Shown piece after piece: positions 21,387 through 33,200 of a stretch of DNA of 64,000 nucleotides. Made by a program: the position numbers and the translations under genes. The DNA is taken from assembly GCA_022559845.1 (NCBI GenBank), contig CM040126.1:142360064-142424063 (forward strand), given 5' to 3'. Within the stretch, counting starts at the first letter, position 1. Every line of letters begins with the position of its first letter. The notes beneath the pieces are model-generated. The model was not told where the DNA came from and did no database searches. It was given only the letters and a program-made list of their open reading frames with translations. This DNA comes from Amorphophallus konjac. Its lineage: Eukaryota; Streptophyta; Magnoliopsida; Alismatales; Araceae.

Positions 21387-23654
21387 CTAAATCAGCTCGG
21401 GGTGAAACTCAACCTCCAAACTCAACCCTGCGTCTGCAACCAAGGGACGGTCCTTCATCCTCTCACGGTGGCTTGGGGACACCCTCTTGATGGCGATGGT
21501 ACCCTGCTTACCTAGTATTGCCTCTGTGTGTACACGTCGGGCTCTCATGCTGATTTTTGGTGGCTCTCCGAGGGTATCACTCACAAGGGAAGATATAGGC
21601 TCAAGGTACTCACTAGGATCCACCGCGGTGCCCATATAGGGTGCCGGATCCGCCACGTGGGAAATGGGGTGAATCCCAAAACCCATTAGTAAGTCCAACA
21701 CGTAAGTTGAGTTGCCAAAGCCACTCGGAACTTGGCATGGTCCAAGTCCTCGTGCCCTCAAGTTGGAGGTGACCCTAGGGTAGAGCCACTCCAATGTCAC
21801 CATCGATAAGTTGCCTACTTGGAATTCCAAGTGGCGCTCACAAGCTTTTGCCCGCTCTTTGTGAACCTCACCGCTCGTTGCTAGATGCTTACGCAAATGC
21901 GTATGCCATGCACTATGATGCGGTGTGGGTGTGAAAAGCTTGGTGTGTAAAGGTGGACCGGGACAACCATATGTAGACCAGTCATGCTTTGACTCCAAGA
22001 AGACTTTGATGGAATTGGGAGGACCGGGACATCCATAAGTGGACCTATCATGCAATGATGCCGTGTAGACTTTGGTCAACCTAGGTGGGCCAGGGCACCC
22101 GTAGGTGTACCTATCATGCAAAGTGGTGATAAATATCGGGGGACCCAGACATTCGTAGATGCCTTTGACATGTGTATGACCAATGTTAAATGAGGGAGGG
22201 CCAATACACTCGAATATGAACCAATCATGTATCCTACTTGACATGTGGGTGATATGAATGAGTGAACCCGACTTAAGAATCATATCAAGTGGTGTTGTAC
22301 GCCAAGACTTATGCACTTTTGTACCAAAGATGTCTCCTATGTGTGGGCTTTTGGACCTCCATTGGAATGGGTCAAAGGGATCTAGGGAGGTGAATATCAT
22401 GAAGTGGGGCACTTCCTCGATCCCTAAGTGTGTATTGCCCAAAGTCATGGCTCCCATGGTGTAATCAGAGTCTTGGGAGAGATGAGCTTGGTCCAACATG
22501 GTGGGTGAGGGTAGGAAGGAGTGGGTGATAAGTGATGTGGGTGGACCACATGGGTACTCGAGCTCCCAAAGGAAGGGGTCAAAGGGATCATGGAAGGGGC
22601 CACCTAGAGAGAGGAACTCTATGTCTTCAAGGTTCCCAAATGGTGAGTCATCCTCCTCTAAGGTAATTGGGCCAAGGTCTCTAGTGGGTTGGCCAATCAA
22701 ATCAATTGGAACCTCAATGGGTGGGGAGTGGGCCAAGATGGGTTTCTCATCCTTGGGGAGAAATAGAAGAATCTCAATAGTGCAATGCCCACTTATGCAA
22801 ATGGAAGTGATGGAGCCAATGGTGGGGTGGGCAAAGTTAATGGTGCTAGGCTCCGAAGGTCCCTTGGCAAGCAAGCCGGTCAAGTGGACTTGCCAATATA
22901 GGCAATCCACAAGGTCTCCCAAGTCTCCCATGAAGTAGAAGGTTTGTAAAGTGGCATGGGGAGACCGAGTGGGAACAATTTGGGATTGATATCCCAATGT
23001 TGGTGAGCTCAGGAGGGTGGGACTTTGCTTGAGCCATTGGAGTATGGACTCATCTATGGTGACGGTGTGCGGCTCATGAGGACCCGGACTAGGAGAGGTG
23101 GGTGGAAGTGGGGGGTCTAGGATGTTCTCTATGGTGGGAGGTGGATCCGGATTGGCATCCATCTTCACTTGGATATGTGTGTGGGCCACAACTTCCAAGG
23201 ATAATGGGGTAGGATAGTCTATGGTGGGTGGAGTGATAATGGTAAGTGCATGGTACTCTCGGGGTGGTGAACATGGGTGGACTTGGGTTGGGCTTGGTCG
23301 GGGAAGTTCTTGGGTTGAGGTTGGGGTCGGGGGTGGAAGATCGGTTAGTTGAAGAGGTTTGGGTTGGGGTGCGTAGATCTTTCTAAGATCGGCCCTCATT
23401 TCATCCCAAGATTCAATGGATGCTTCCCCTTTGGCTTCTCTCAAACCTACAATGTTCTCCCATTCTTTCCTAGCTTGGCGCTAGAGCAAACTCTTGGCAT
23501 AGTTGACTTGCATAGGCCATGGTAGAGTGAACCTCCCAAAGTGTCGATCTATGGAGTCCTCCCACTCTAGAGATATACTAGGGTGGGTTCTGTCAAACAC
23601 AAAGGCTTCTAATGGGCCAAAGAGTGGCGAATATGGCAAGTATGAGGTAGTCAT
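21387..23654 (-). pseudogene. B gag-type protein, copy 1
   Basis: Minus-strand ORF from MTTSYLPYSPLFGPL (23654) to 21387, with one nonsense codon near 23478 where copy 2 has TGG. Residues about 20-105 match a Ty3/gypsy gag core (SLEWEDSIDRHF, MQVNYAKSLL, SWDEMRADLRKIYAP). A Pro-rich linker follows, then an ILQWLKQSP and GSITSICISG..TIEILLFLP region shared with E. A run of GPP-centred repeats (YGCPGPP) and a C-terminal region of unknown role complete it. No zinc knuckle or enzyme motif is visible. It would make particles only with another element's enzymes. Confidence 0.8.
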
Positions 23655-23722
23655 GATGGTGGACAAGAGTGATGCATGCAATGGCCCTAGGACAAGACTT
23701 AGTAGAGACAAGTCTAGAACTT

Positions 23723-23734
23723 ACTCTGATACCA
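23723..23734 (-). other. PBS of B, copy 1 (tRNA-iMet-like)
   Basis: Minus strand reads TGGTATCAGAGT, 3 bp from LTR-b. Confidence 0.8.
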
Positions 23735-23737
23735 AAT

Positions 23738-25962
23738 TAATGTGACACAACCTAGGACCTAAATTACAAGCAAGGCAACAATTTGGCAATGTCACACAAG
23801 CGGACTCACTCGCGTTGGCACACTCGGGTCCGTAGGTGGACCGGCGATGGGGTGAGGGTCCGAGGTTGGACCGGAGGTTTCCAAGGGTACGATTGGCTTG
23901 GGGAGGACCCCGATGGGTCAGGGGTTGCCTAAATTCATGGGCGGTTAGCACGCCGAAGGCTTGGGTTGAATGATCACTGTCACAACTCACCCACGGTAGC
24001 CACACAATTAAACGATAATTCAGGTTCGGGCACTCTCTTAATGCCGATGGCACTAAGATGCAATACTAATTAAGCAAAGGAATCCAGCAAAGAGGAGTGT
24101 TTAGTGGCTCACCTGATCGGTGTGAAGACACCGATCCCAGCCGGAGATGAGGGCGAGCGAGGAAGCGTGGGCTTACCCGCACGCCGCACCGGAGAAGCTT
24201 CAACCTGAAATTTTAGTTTACATGCACTACACCCCATGCAAGGGGGGGATATTGGGGAAGGGAAGCCAGTGACTACACTCAAACACTACCTCCACGCAGG
24301 GAGGGGCCTTCAGCCGGCCAAGCGGGGAGGGGAGAAACGGGGAAAGTATGTCGAATGAAGATCGAGATCGGTTCAGTCTTCTCTCTGCGAGTGCTGAAAG
24401 TTGGTCGAAGATGTTGCTGCTGTGACTTCCCTCGAATTTTGTTCTAGACGAAACCACTTGGAGAACCTTTGTATCTAGAACAGGGTGACTCCAGAATTTT
24501 GTAAATTTCTTCAGGCATTGCTGCTGGTGGGGGTGGGGGCTTGAACAGGGTGTTAGACCCTCGGATCTGACAGTTTCAGGTTCCCAATAGCAGGAAGAAG
24601 ATGGTGCCACGACCGCTCCCGAGCTCAGAATCAGGTACCGCTGGAGTCGTTGGAACCGTTGACGAGTCCTATTCGAAGCAAGACTGACGGGGATGCCAGA
24701 TGATGTCGGGGTCGACTGGTGGACTCTGAACACTGAGGAGGGGTCGGTGAAGACTGAGTGGAGGTAGATCCGAGCGCCTGGAGGAAGAAATTAATAACTC
24801 TTGCGAACGGATTCCGATTAGAATTCTACCTCTTGATTCTGAAAGTAGATAGGTCGAAGAAGATCTTTACAGAAGAACATTTGTCCTGATTCACGCTGGA
24901 TTGGTCGTGGCAGAGCTTCCAATCACGTTCAGGTGCTCTGTCAGGAGAGCTTCACGCAGTCGAGGGAGAACAGCTCTGCCGGGCAGCTCGGTACTCGGAC
25001 GACAACGAAACCACCGTCGTTGCGAAGAAGATAGGCACACGCTTCCGTGGGTACCTCTTGGGTCTTCAGAGTCGTGGGGAGGTGGTCGGGGTGGCCGCTG
25101 CTATCAGGTGATCCTCTGCAGGTCGCCAGTCTAGATGGTGGAAGGTGGGGGTGATGGAGAAGAACAATGGGAGAGTGGAAGAGATGAGAGAGGGGGGGCG
25201 ACCTAGGGCTGTAGAGGGAAGGGGGATTTCGAAATTCAAAGGCCTAGGGAGGTGGAGGGGTGCTTGGGGTAGTGGGAAGGGTGCTTGGGAAAGTGGGAGG
25301 GGTAGTTGGGGGTTGAGTGGTGAGGAGAGGATTGGTGGATGGGGTCTTAGGAAGGGGGGAGTATTGATGAGGGTTGTGGGGAATGGGAAGAGGCTTTAAT
25401 GGGGTAGGTGGGGAGTGGAGGTGGTTGGGAAGGGAGGAGAGAGAAAAATTTCGAAATTGGGGTGGGGAGGAGAGAGAATGGGGTTCGCCCCCTTTAGAGA
25501 GAGAGAGAAGAGAGGGAGAGAGAGAGAGGGGGGGAATCCACCCCTTAGAGAGAGAGAGAGAGATTCTCACAATTGTAGTGGAATTTCAAATTTTCTTTCA
25601 ATCATTCATTAGTTCCAAATGGTGGGAGTAGGGTCCTATTTATAGGATTCCCACAATTTAACATAAGTCCCTAACTTTTGGACTACTAACACTAAACTAA
25701 GGGGAAGGGGGCGCCCCTGGGCCTAGCCCATAAAATTGGGCCCATTAACCTATCAAACCAACATCATGACTCAAGACTTAGGTAAATAACTACCTAACCT
25801 AGGTATTGGACTCAAATAAAAAGGAAAAATACATGATAAGACTCAAATAAGCAAATGAAAAATACATCATATGACTCGAAATAAAGTGGCGAACAAGATG
25901 AAGCACAGTTGGCGAGCATCAGGATCCTTGAACAAATGAGATTGCTAGTGATGTCCCCATCA
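23738..25962 (-). mobile_element. B LTR-b
   Basis: TAATGTGACAC...GTCCCCATCA. Both adjacent internal domains use this LTR. GGGCGCCC at 25709. Confidence 0.9.
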
Positions 25963-26172
25963 TACCCCCGGGGTGCGGAGAACTCGACTCCGTCGAGTAT
26001 GGGTCCACCGGGGAAGTGGTCCTCTAAATCAGCTCGGGGCGAAACTCAACCTCCAAACTCAACCCTGCGTCTGCAACCAGGGGACGGTCCTTCATCCTCT
26101 CACGGTGGCTTGGGCACACCCTCTTGCTGGCGATGGTACCCTGCTTACCTAGTATTGCCTCTGTGTGCACAC
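25963..26172 (-). pseudogene. B copy 2 C-terminal part, left of C
   Basis: Encodes the C-terminal residues found at 21387-21535 in copy 1. It is separated from the rest of copy 2 by insertion of C at CACAC (26168-26172). Confidence 0.8.
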
Positions 26173-26471
26173 TGAAGTCCCGAGTTTAAATGGCACCCAA
26201 GAGGGGGGTTAATTGGGTGTTAAAAATTAATGAAGATTATTTTCTATTTGTATAAAATATGTGATAGAATGCTATAAGAAAGACAAGGTAAACAGAGACC
26301 AAAAAACAATGCAAGATCTAAACGATGATAAGAGGATTATTGAGAATAAAAACTAAACTGGAAATCACACATGCAATTAGCACAGAATGGGGATAGAAGA
26401 AAAGGAACAAACCACACGGCGACAACGATTTTTAGGTGGTTCGGATGCCACAAAGACAACCTACGTCCACC

Positions 26472-26488
26472 CCTCACGGACTGTGAGG
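26472..26488 (-). promoter_or_regulatory. LTR stem-loop, C copy
   Basis: CCTCAC / GTGAGG stem with a 5-nt loop, next to the CCTACGTCCACC box. It lies about 460 nt downstream of the TATA box, so it is transcribed. It is repeated at 35638-35654; the related D copy is at 48448-48464. Confidence 0.7.
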
Positions 26489-26940
26489 ATCCACACACTA
26501 TCTTGTAAAAGGTTACAAGATCAACCACACACAACACTACCACACTGGGAAGAGGAGTTCCCGCGAAGATACAAGAACACCTTAATACGCACACAGCTAC
26601 ACGGGAGGACACACACAACCACACACACACGGATCTAGGAAGATCCACACATATCGAAATATTTTTACAACTACAAGATCCACATATGAAGCTTAAGAAG
26701 GCAAAAAGAATTTAGAACACAATAGAGTAATCTTGATTTGCTCCCCCTTAATGGATGGTTGGATGCTTTGGATGCAGCTTGAATCCTTGGGCTGATCTTC
26801 ACTTGACTTGATGAAGAAGGATGAAGAACTTCTTTCGGAGCACTGTTCACGTCTACAGTGTCAAATCCCTTCTCTTCCTCTTGGCAGCCTCCCTTTGATC
26901 TTCCTTGAGCATTAGGGTTTGCCAAACCCTCTTGTATAAG

Positions 26941-26947
26941 TTATATA
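26941..26947 (-). promoter_or_regulatory. TATA box of C LTR
   Basis: TATATAA on the minus strand, 4 bp after ACCATTCAAG, and 143 bp downstream (in sense) of the last palindrome. The position is conserved with A. Confidence 0.75.
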
Positions 26948-27090
26948 TGTTCTTGAATGGTCCAAGGCCTCCCCCAGACCAGATCCACAAAATCTGGAGA
27001 GTTTGGTAGCTTAGGGATTAAACAATTCCCATGAGAGTGGCTAATCTCGAAAGATGAAAAAGTCAACAATTGTTGGCAGCACGGGGCTGG

Positions 27091-27264
27091 CGGTCGACCG
27101 GCAGGGGCTGGCGGTCGACCGCTACTGAGAAACCTGCAAGTGGCCGGTCCCTGGGAATTCCGGTCGACCGGGATTTGAGGGGCGGTCGACCGCCACTGTG
27201 ACAGTCTGTAAAGAGTTGTATTCTATTATTTCTGGTCGACCGGGGTCATGCTGGCGGTCGACCG
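27091..27264 (-). promoter_or_regulatory. U3 array of six CGGTCGACCG palindromes (C, left LTR)
   Basis: Sites start at 27091, 27112, 27161, 27183, 27233 (outer base changed) and 27255. Spacing within pairs is 21, 22 and 22 bp; pair period is 70-72 bp. The array is duplicated in the other LTR from 36257. Confidence 0.88.
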
Positions 27265-27535
27265 GACTGTCAGAAAAACCTGAAAAATAAGAGTTTAGCC
27301 CAGAGAACCATATCCACAAGATCGAGACATGAATTGGATGCATGTATGGGAGATGCCAAGTTCATTTGAGATCTGAGAAAGCCCATTCGGAAGGCTAAAG
27401 CCTTAAGCAAAAGCATGAGAAAATCCAGCCTTGAAAAACGAGTGAAAAACACTTGGGTCAAGGATTCCAAACAGGAGAGCCACCAAGGGTCCTTGGTTTT
27501 GTTATCATCAAAAACACTGAGATAGATATACAACA

Positions 27536-28018
27536 ATCTCCCCCTTTTTGATGATGACAAAACGCTAGGCTAACACACCAAGGTTTATGTTAAAAAAAGA
27601 TTGAACGTTGTGCTAGAAATGTCATTCACCAAAACAAACCAATCAACATGATGTAGCACAGATCACTAGATAGGCAATAAGAATATGAAATGAGACACCA
27701 AAGCCAACAAATGAATTCAAACACCAGTGCTTTCAATTCATCATAGTTTTCATTACAAGATACATTAGTGCAAGTGGATGCACGACTCTAAAACCAAAGG
27801 TTAAGCAAAAGACTAACACTACAGACAGCCCTCACATGACATGCAAGAAGGCAACACAACCACACAATCACATACATAAGTAAATAATAAGCCTGCCCTA
27901 CTACTTTACTACTTCTCCCCCTTTGTCAACAGCAAAAAGGGATGGGATAGATGAAGGAGGGACTCAAACTGCACTGGATCAAAAGAGAACATGCTAGAGG
28001 TGAAAGCAAAACAAAGTC
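27536..28018 (-). other. C 3' untranslated region with polypurine tracts
   Basis: Non-coding. The terminal polypurine tract (minus AAAAAGGGGGAGAT, 27536-27549) abuts the LTR. A second tract, AAAGGGGGAGAAG (27912-27924, minus), lies about 370 bp upstream. Confidence 0.8.
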
Positions 28019-29470
28019 TCAGGGAGCATCTGCAGGAGGGGACTGATCTGCGGGAGGTGTAGGTGGAAGGCCAAGGTGCTGATAAATGGCGCTAAGTTGG
28101 TGGCCATGACTGTGAAGAAGATCAAGAACATGACCAATGGATACATCACGAGCCATATCCTGACGCCGCATGCCAATAAGGGAGAGCTGCAAGAGGGTAA
28201 AGGATTGGCCAGACTCAGCGAAGTCTGCACGGAGAGAAGTCATGTGGGTGGTGAGAGTGGCCATCTGAGTAGAGAGAGTCTCAAAAGCAGTAGAGAAGGT
28301 GTCCAAGCGCCCGGATAGGGTGTCAAACGCAGTGCCCATATTGTCACCAAGGGTAGAGAGACGATCCCCGAGGTTATCCACACGAGTCTCCAAGCCGGTA
28401 AGCCACCCGTCAAGAGCCTCGTAATCCACCGAAGGGTGCTGTCCGGCCCCCTGAGTGGAAGATTCCCCATGGTGAAACTGGGGTGGAGGAGACATCTCAA
28501 GAACCGGGTGAAACGGGGACGAGGGAGGAGGCTGCTCTGCAGCGGGAACTGGAGGGGGGACATCCCCGTCGCCTGGCGGCTGCGCTGGCGCAACATCTTC
28601 CTCACGGAGCTCATCGTCCCCATAAACTGGAATGTCCCGCACAAGCTCGCCGTCGGGACCAAAGTAGTAGCCAAAATCTGTGAAAATTTTATGCTTATTG
28701 TACACATCATCCGGCCGAACATAGATGAACTGCTCATTTGCCACACTAATCCCGGCATGAATAAAGACTCCGGTCAACTGCGAAGCATAGGGAAGAGACC
28801 GCCGAAGGTAGGTACGACAGGTTCCAATCAGATCAGTCATGAGCCGACCCATATTGATTTGAATACCGTTCATAACATGATAGAATAGAAAACGCTGAAC
28901 CTCTGTAACCTCATCCCGACCGCCCACCTTGGGATAAATCAATGATGTAAACATGTGGTGCAGGACTCGCTGTAGTGAAGGAAAATGATTTGCATTTAGC
29001 TTGATCAAATTGCTCACACCGTGTACATATTCACAGCCTGTCATAGCAGTAAATTTTGCTGGAACTTCACCAAAACCAAATGCCCTATCTGCACCCATGG
29101 CGGATACTCCTAGGGCCTCCTGAAATAACGCCGGAGTGATATGAAGCTCCACACCCTCAACCGTGGTGTATAACCGGTCATTTCTCACAGCTAAAAATCC
29201 ATAGAACTGTTGCACCAACCGAGGATAATACCTATTGTACCGGGTAACAAAATCCATCCAACCGTCCTGAACCTCAAATAGAGCGCACAAATCCGGGAAG
29301 AGCGCATTTACCTCATCAAAGTCAACCAAGCGAGGGTCGATAATAGGACGTGGAGGTAAGGGTGCTCGAGGCAGAGGAGGAGCTTGCTGAGGTGGAGGAG
29401 CCGGGGCTGCTGGCCGTAGACGGCTAGCTTCACCTTGGGCAGAACGCCGAGAACTCCGTCTTGGCGGCAT
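28019..29470 (-). CDS. Copia ORF3 (env-position protein), copy C, intact
   Basis: 483 aa from MPPRRSSRRS; the in-frame ATG farther upstream is not conserved in A or D, so 29470 is preferred. Residues 1-45 are basic and Pro/Ala-rich. About 46-290 form the conserved region (FEVQDGWMDF, PRLVQQFYGFL, GVELHITPALFQEALGV, LMTDLIGTCR, VYNKHKIFTDFGYYF), which from memory resembles Pfam's 'putative plant transposon protein'. About 290-350 are acidic/Pro-rich, and about 351-435 are a heptad-rich coiled coil (LDTFSTAFETLSTQMATL). No signal peptide or membrane span is visible. An internal promoter lies 366 bp upstream. The function is unknown; a nucleic-acid-binding or regulatory role is inference. Confidence 0.85.
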   Translation of the reverse strand: MPPRRSSRRSAQGEASRLRPAAPAPPPQQAPPLPRAPLPPRPIIDPRLVDFDEVNALFPDLCALFEVQDGWMDFVTRYNRYYPRLVQQFYGFLAVRNDRLYTTVEGVELHITPALFQEALGVSAMGADRAFGFGEVPAKFTAMTGCEYVHGVSNLIKLNANHFPSLQRVLHHMFTSLIYPKVGGRDEVTEVQRFLFYHVMNGIQINMGRLMTDLIGTCRTYLRRSLPYASQLTGVFIHAGISVANEQFIYVRPDDVYNKHKIFTDFGYYFGPDGELVRDIPVYGDDELREEDVAPAQPPGDGDVPPPVPAAEQPPPSSPFHPVLEMSPPPQFHHGESSTQGAGQHPSVDYEALDGWLTGLETRVDNLGDRLSTLGDNMGTAFDTLSGRLDTFSTAFETLSTQMATLTTHMTSLRADFAESGQSFTLLQLSLIGMRRQDMARDVSIGHVLDLLHSHGHQLSAIYQHLGLPPTPPADQSPPADAP

Positions 29471-30290
29471 TCCGAACTTGAAAAACCCACCGGGAAACTC
29501 TTGGGGAAACGATCTCAACCCCGGGAACGTGGATGAAGCACAAGGGACACTTCTACGGCATGGAGGAACTTTTCCACAGAGAAGAAGTTGAGAGAGATCT
29601 CCACGAATGCACACCCGACAATAAGGAAGAGGTCCCGAAGTGATGCCGGGACGACCGAATCAATGTGCGGATGGAGGAAGGAGGGTTGTGGAGGCTTGGA
29701 TGGTGGAGATGAGGAGTGTGGGGGTTAGGGTTTGGTGGTAGAGAGTGAGTGGAAGTGAAGGAGAGAGAGAAAAGAAGAAAAGGGACCCATATAAAAAGGG
29801 TCGGTGGACCCCTAAGTCGGGCCGGTCCGTCGTCGGCGGTCGACCGGCGCGGGCCTGGCGGTCGACCGCCAGGACCAAAATCCCCAAAAAAATGGATATT
29901 TCCCTTTTTTTTGTTTATTTCTTTTTCCTTTTTTTTGATTTTCTTTTTTTTTATATATTTGGGGGATAGGCAACGGACTGCCTGAGAGGGGCCACAAAAC
30001 AGGACAAGGGAAGTGAAAAGAGCAAGATGTATAACTGAGAGGAGGTTCTGATTTTCCCTAGTAAGTTCCTTTAGTACCAGCACACTGAGTCCACAGATGT
30101 TTGAGCAAGGAATATTAAGCCATAGAGGAAATATTCAAGAAGGGTTGGAAATAAGTAGTAACAAACAGGCATGCAAGGTGAGTAACAACGTGAGAACAAC
30201 ACATAAGAAAGAGAAGAGGCAAAATGCATGGTTTCTACCCTCGGTGCACATGATTTTCTACAAATGCAACCCTATACCTTAGATGCAAAC
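29471..30290 (-). promoter_or_regulatory. pol-ORF3 spacer of C with internal promoter
   Basis: Minus-strand CGGTCGACCG at 29868-29859 and 29846-29837 (22 bp apart), then a 43-bp gap, TATATGGG at 29793 and 323 bp to the ORF3 ATG. The gap and leader lengths equal those in A and D. Poly-T/A runs lie at 29900-29960. Overlapping ORFs here are not conserved. Confidence 0.72.
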
Positions 30291-33200
30291 CTATGCATGT
30301 ATGATCTCACCCTTGCACATCCCAAGTTCTCTTCTTATCTTATTAAACTGATCCTGGTTTAGAGGTTTGGTGAAAATGTCAGCTAGCTGATTGTGTGTGT
30401 CAATGAAGTTCAATTCAAAGACCCCTTTTCCTACATGATCCCTCAGAAAATGATGACGAATATCTATATGTTTGGTCCTGGAGTGCTGAACAGGGTTTTT
30501 AGACAAATTTATCGCACTGGTATTGTCACACAGAATTGGAACAGTTTTCATTTCAACATCCAAATCAAGCAGTTGATTTTTGATCCAAAGTACTTGGGCT
30601 CCACAACTTCCGGCAGCTACATATTCAGCCTCGGCCGTTGACAGAGCTACTGAATGTTGTTTCTTGGAGGCCCATTAGACTAGGCAACCACCAAGAAACT
30701 GACAGTATCCACTTGTACTTTTACGATCTACAATGCACCCAGCATAATCCGCATCAGTATAAGCAATTAAATCAAAGGAACCACCGATAGGAAACCACAA
30801 GCCAAGGTTTAAGGATCCAATGAGATATCTGAAAATGCGTTTCACGGCGGATAAATGAGATTCCTTGGGGCATGACTGAAAACGGGCACAGAGACATACA
30901 CTGAATTGAATGTCAAGGTGACATGCTGTAAGGTACAGTAGTGATCCGATCATACCTCGAAACAGTGTAGGATCTACTGTTTTACCATTTTCATCTTTAT
31001 CCAGCTTTGTGGTGGTGGCCATGGGAGTTGATATGGGTTTTGCTTCCGCCATCCCATATTTCTTCAACAGTTCAATAGTATATTTGGTTTGATTGATGAA
31101 GATTCCTTCTAAAGTTTGTTTCACCTATAATCCAAGAAAGAAGGTTAGCTCCCCCATTAAACTCATCTCGAATTCTCTCTGCATGATTTTTGCAAATTCA
31201 TTGCATAAGACATTGTTAGTGGCCCCAAAGATGATGTCATCTACATACACTTGAACCACCAAAATGTCTTTACCTGATCTCTTGGTGAAAAGTGTTTGGT
31301 CAACATTACCTCTCTTGAAACCATTTTCAACCAAAAATGAGGTAAGCCGTTCATACCACGCCCTTGGTGCTTGCTTTAGTCCATATAGGGCCTTTTGGAG
31401 TTTATACACATGTTGTGAATGTTTGGAATCTTCAAAACCTGGAGGCTGTTCTACAAAGACATCCTCCTTGATATAGCCGTTAAGAAATATAGATTTAACA
31501 TCCATTTGAAATAACTTAAAGTTCAAAGAGCAAGCATAGGACAATAAGATTCGAACAGCTTCAAGTCTGGCAACTGGTGCAAAAGACTCATCAAAATCAA
31601 TGCCCATTTCCTGGCTGTAACCCTTGGCCACAAGCCGGGCCTTATTCCTAACCACCAATCCCACATCATTTAACTTGTTTCTGAAGACCCAACGAGTTCC
31701 AATAGTGGGATGGTTCTTAGGACGCGGCATGAGAGTCCACACCTCGTTTCTTTCAAACTGGTGCAGTTCATCATGCATAGCCTGAATCCAGGATTCATTT
31801 TGAAGAGCTTCACGAAAGTCCTTGGGTTCTTCTTGTGATAGCAAGGCTATCAAGTCTTCCTCTTCAACTTGCCTTAGAGAGGACCTAGTTCTTACCCCAT
31901 CCTCCAAATAGCCTATGATGTTCACAGCTGGATGATCCTTTAGATGGGTGGAGGAGCTGGGTAGATCAGGATGCTGCACTTGTGGTTCTTGTAGAGTCTC
32001 GAGTATAGGATCTTCATCTTTTTCACTGTTGCTAGAGGTTGCTTCCAACGATTCATCCTTAGCCTTGACACTTATTGAGTTCTTAGGATCTTCATCTGCA
32101 TCCAAGGTAGAAGAAGTTTGGTCTATCAGTTTTGATTCGGATTCATCAAAGATAACATGAGGACTTTCTTCAACAACTAAAGTCCTTTTATTAAAAAGAC
32201 GGTAAGCTCTAGAGTTGAGTGCATAACCTAGGAAGATTCCTTTATCACTCTTTTCATCAAACTTACCCAGGTTGGACTTACCATTATTCAAAATATAGCA
32301 GGAGCATCCAAAAGGTTTAAGATAAGAGATGTTGGGTTTCTTACCCTTGTAGAGCTCATAAGGAGTTTTCATCAGAATGGGCCTTACCATTGCCCTGTTG
32401 GTGATGTAGCAAGCTGTACTCACCGCTTCAGCCCAAAAATACTTAGACAGGGAGTTCTCACTTAGCATGGTCCGGGCCATGTCTATTAATGTTCTGTTCT
32501 TCCTTTCCACTACTCCATTTTGCTGGGGCGTCCTTGGTGATGAAAAATTGTGTGTATACCCCAGCTCTTCACAGAAGATGCTGAAATCATGATTTTCAAA
32601 TTCACCACCATGATCACTCTGGATGGTGGTGATGAGGTAACCTTTTTCATTTTGAATTTTTCTGCAAAACACTTGAAACTCCATCAGAGCATCACTTTTA
32701 TTAGCTAAAAATAACACCCATGTGAATCTAGAGAAGTCATCAACAATCACAAAGCCGTAGGATTTTCCTCCTAGGCTAGATGTTCTAGTGGGACCAAAAA
32801 GATCAAGATGCAACAGTTCCAAAGGCCTAGCAGATGAGACAATGTTTTTATTTTTGAAAGAGGTTCGTGTTTGCTTGCCTTTAGTACAAGCCTCACATAT
32901 CCTATCACTTTCAAATTTTAATTTTGGCAGTCCATTCACCAAGTCATGTCTAGACAGCTTGGAGATTACTCCAAAACTAGCATGACCTAATCTTCGGTGC
33001 CATAACCATGCATTTTCATGATTGTTCGCAACCAAGCAGAAGTTATCGCAAGAAGCATTATCAATATCAACAGTGTAGACATTGTTATTCCTTTTTCCAA
33101 GAAATTTGATCTCATTTGAATTTTTGTTTAAGACAATGCAGTGAGTTTCATCAAAAATAACTTTAAAACCCTTATCGCACAATTGGCTAATGCTTAGCAA

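Larger units (their letters stand above)
26173..27535 (-). mobile_element. C 3' LTR
   Basis: TGAAGTCCCGAG...GATATACAACA. In sense it starts TGTTGTATATC. It carries the palindrome array (27091-27264), TATATAA (26941-26947) after ACCATTCAAG, and a stem-loop (26472-26488). No ORF is conserved. Confidence 0.97.

Noticed and set aside
22498..22938. 146-aa plus-strand ORF in B, repeated at 37669-38109
   Set aside because: It is the antisense shadow of the conserved gag-type frame; repetition only reflects the duplicated element.
29553..30083. 176-aa minus ORF upstream of C ORF3
   Set aside because: Spans the promoter and poly-T region; not present in A or D.
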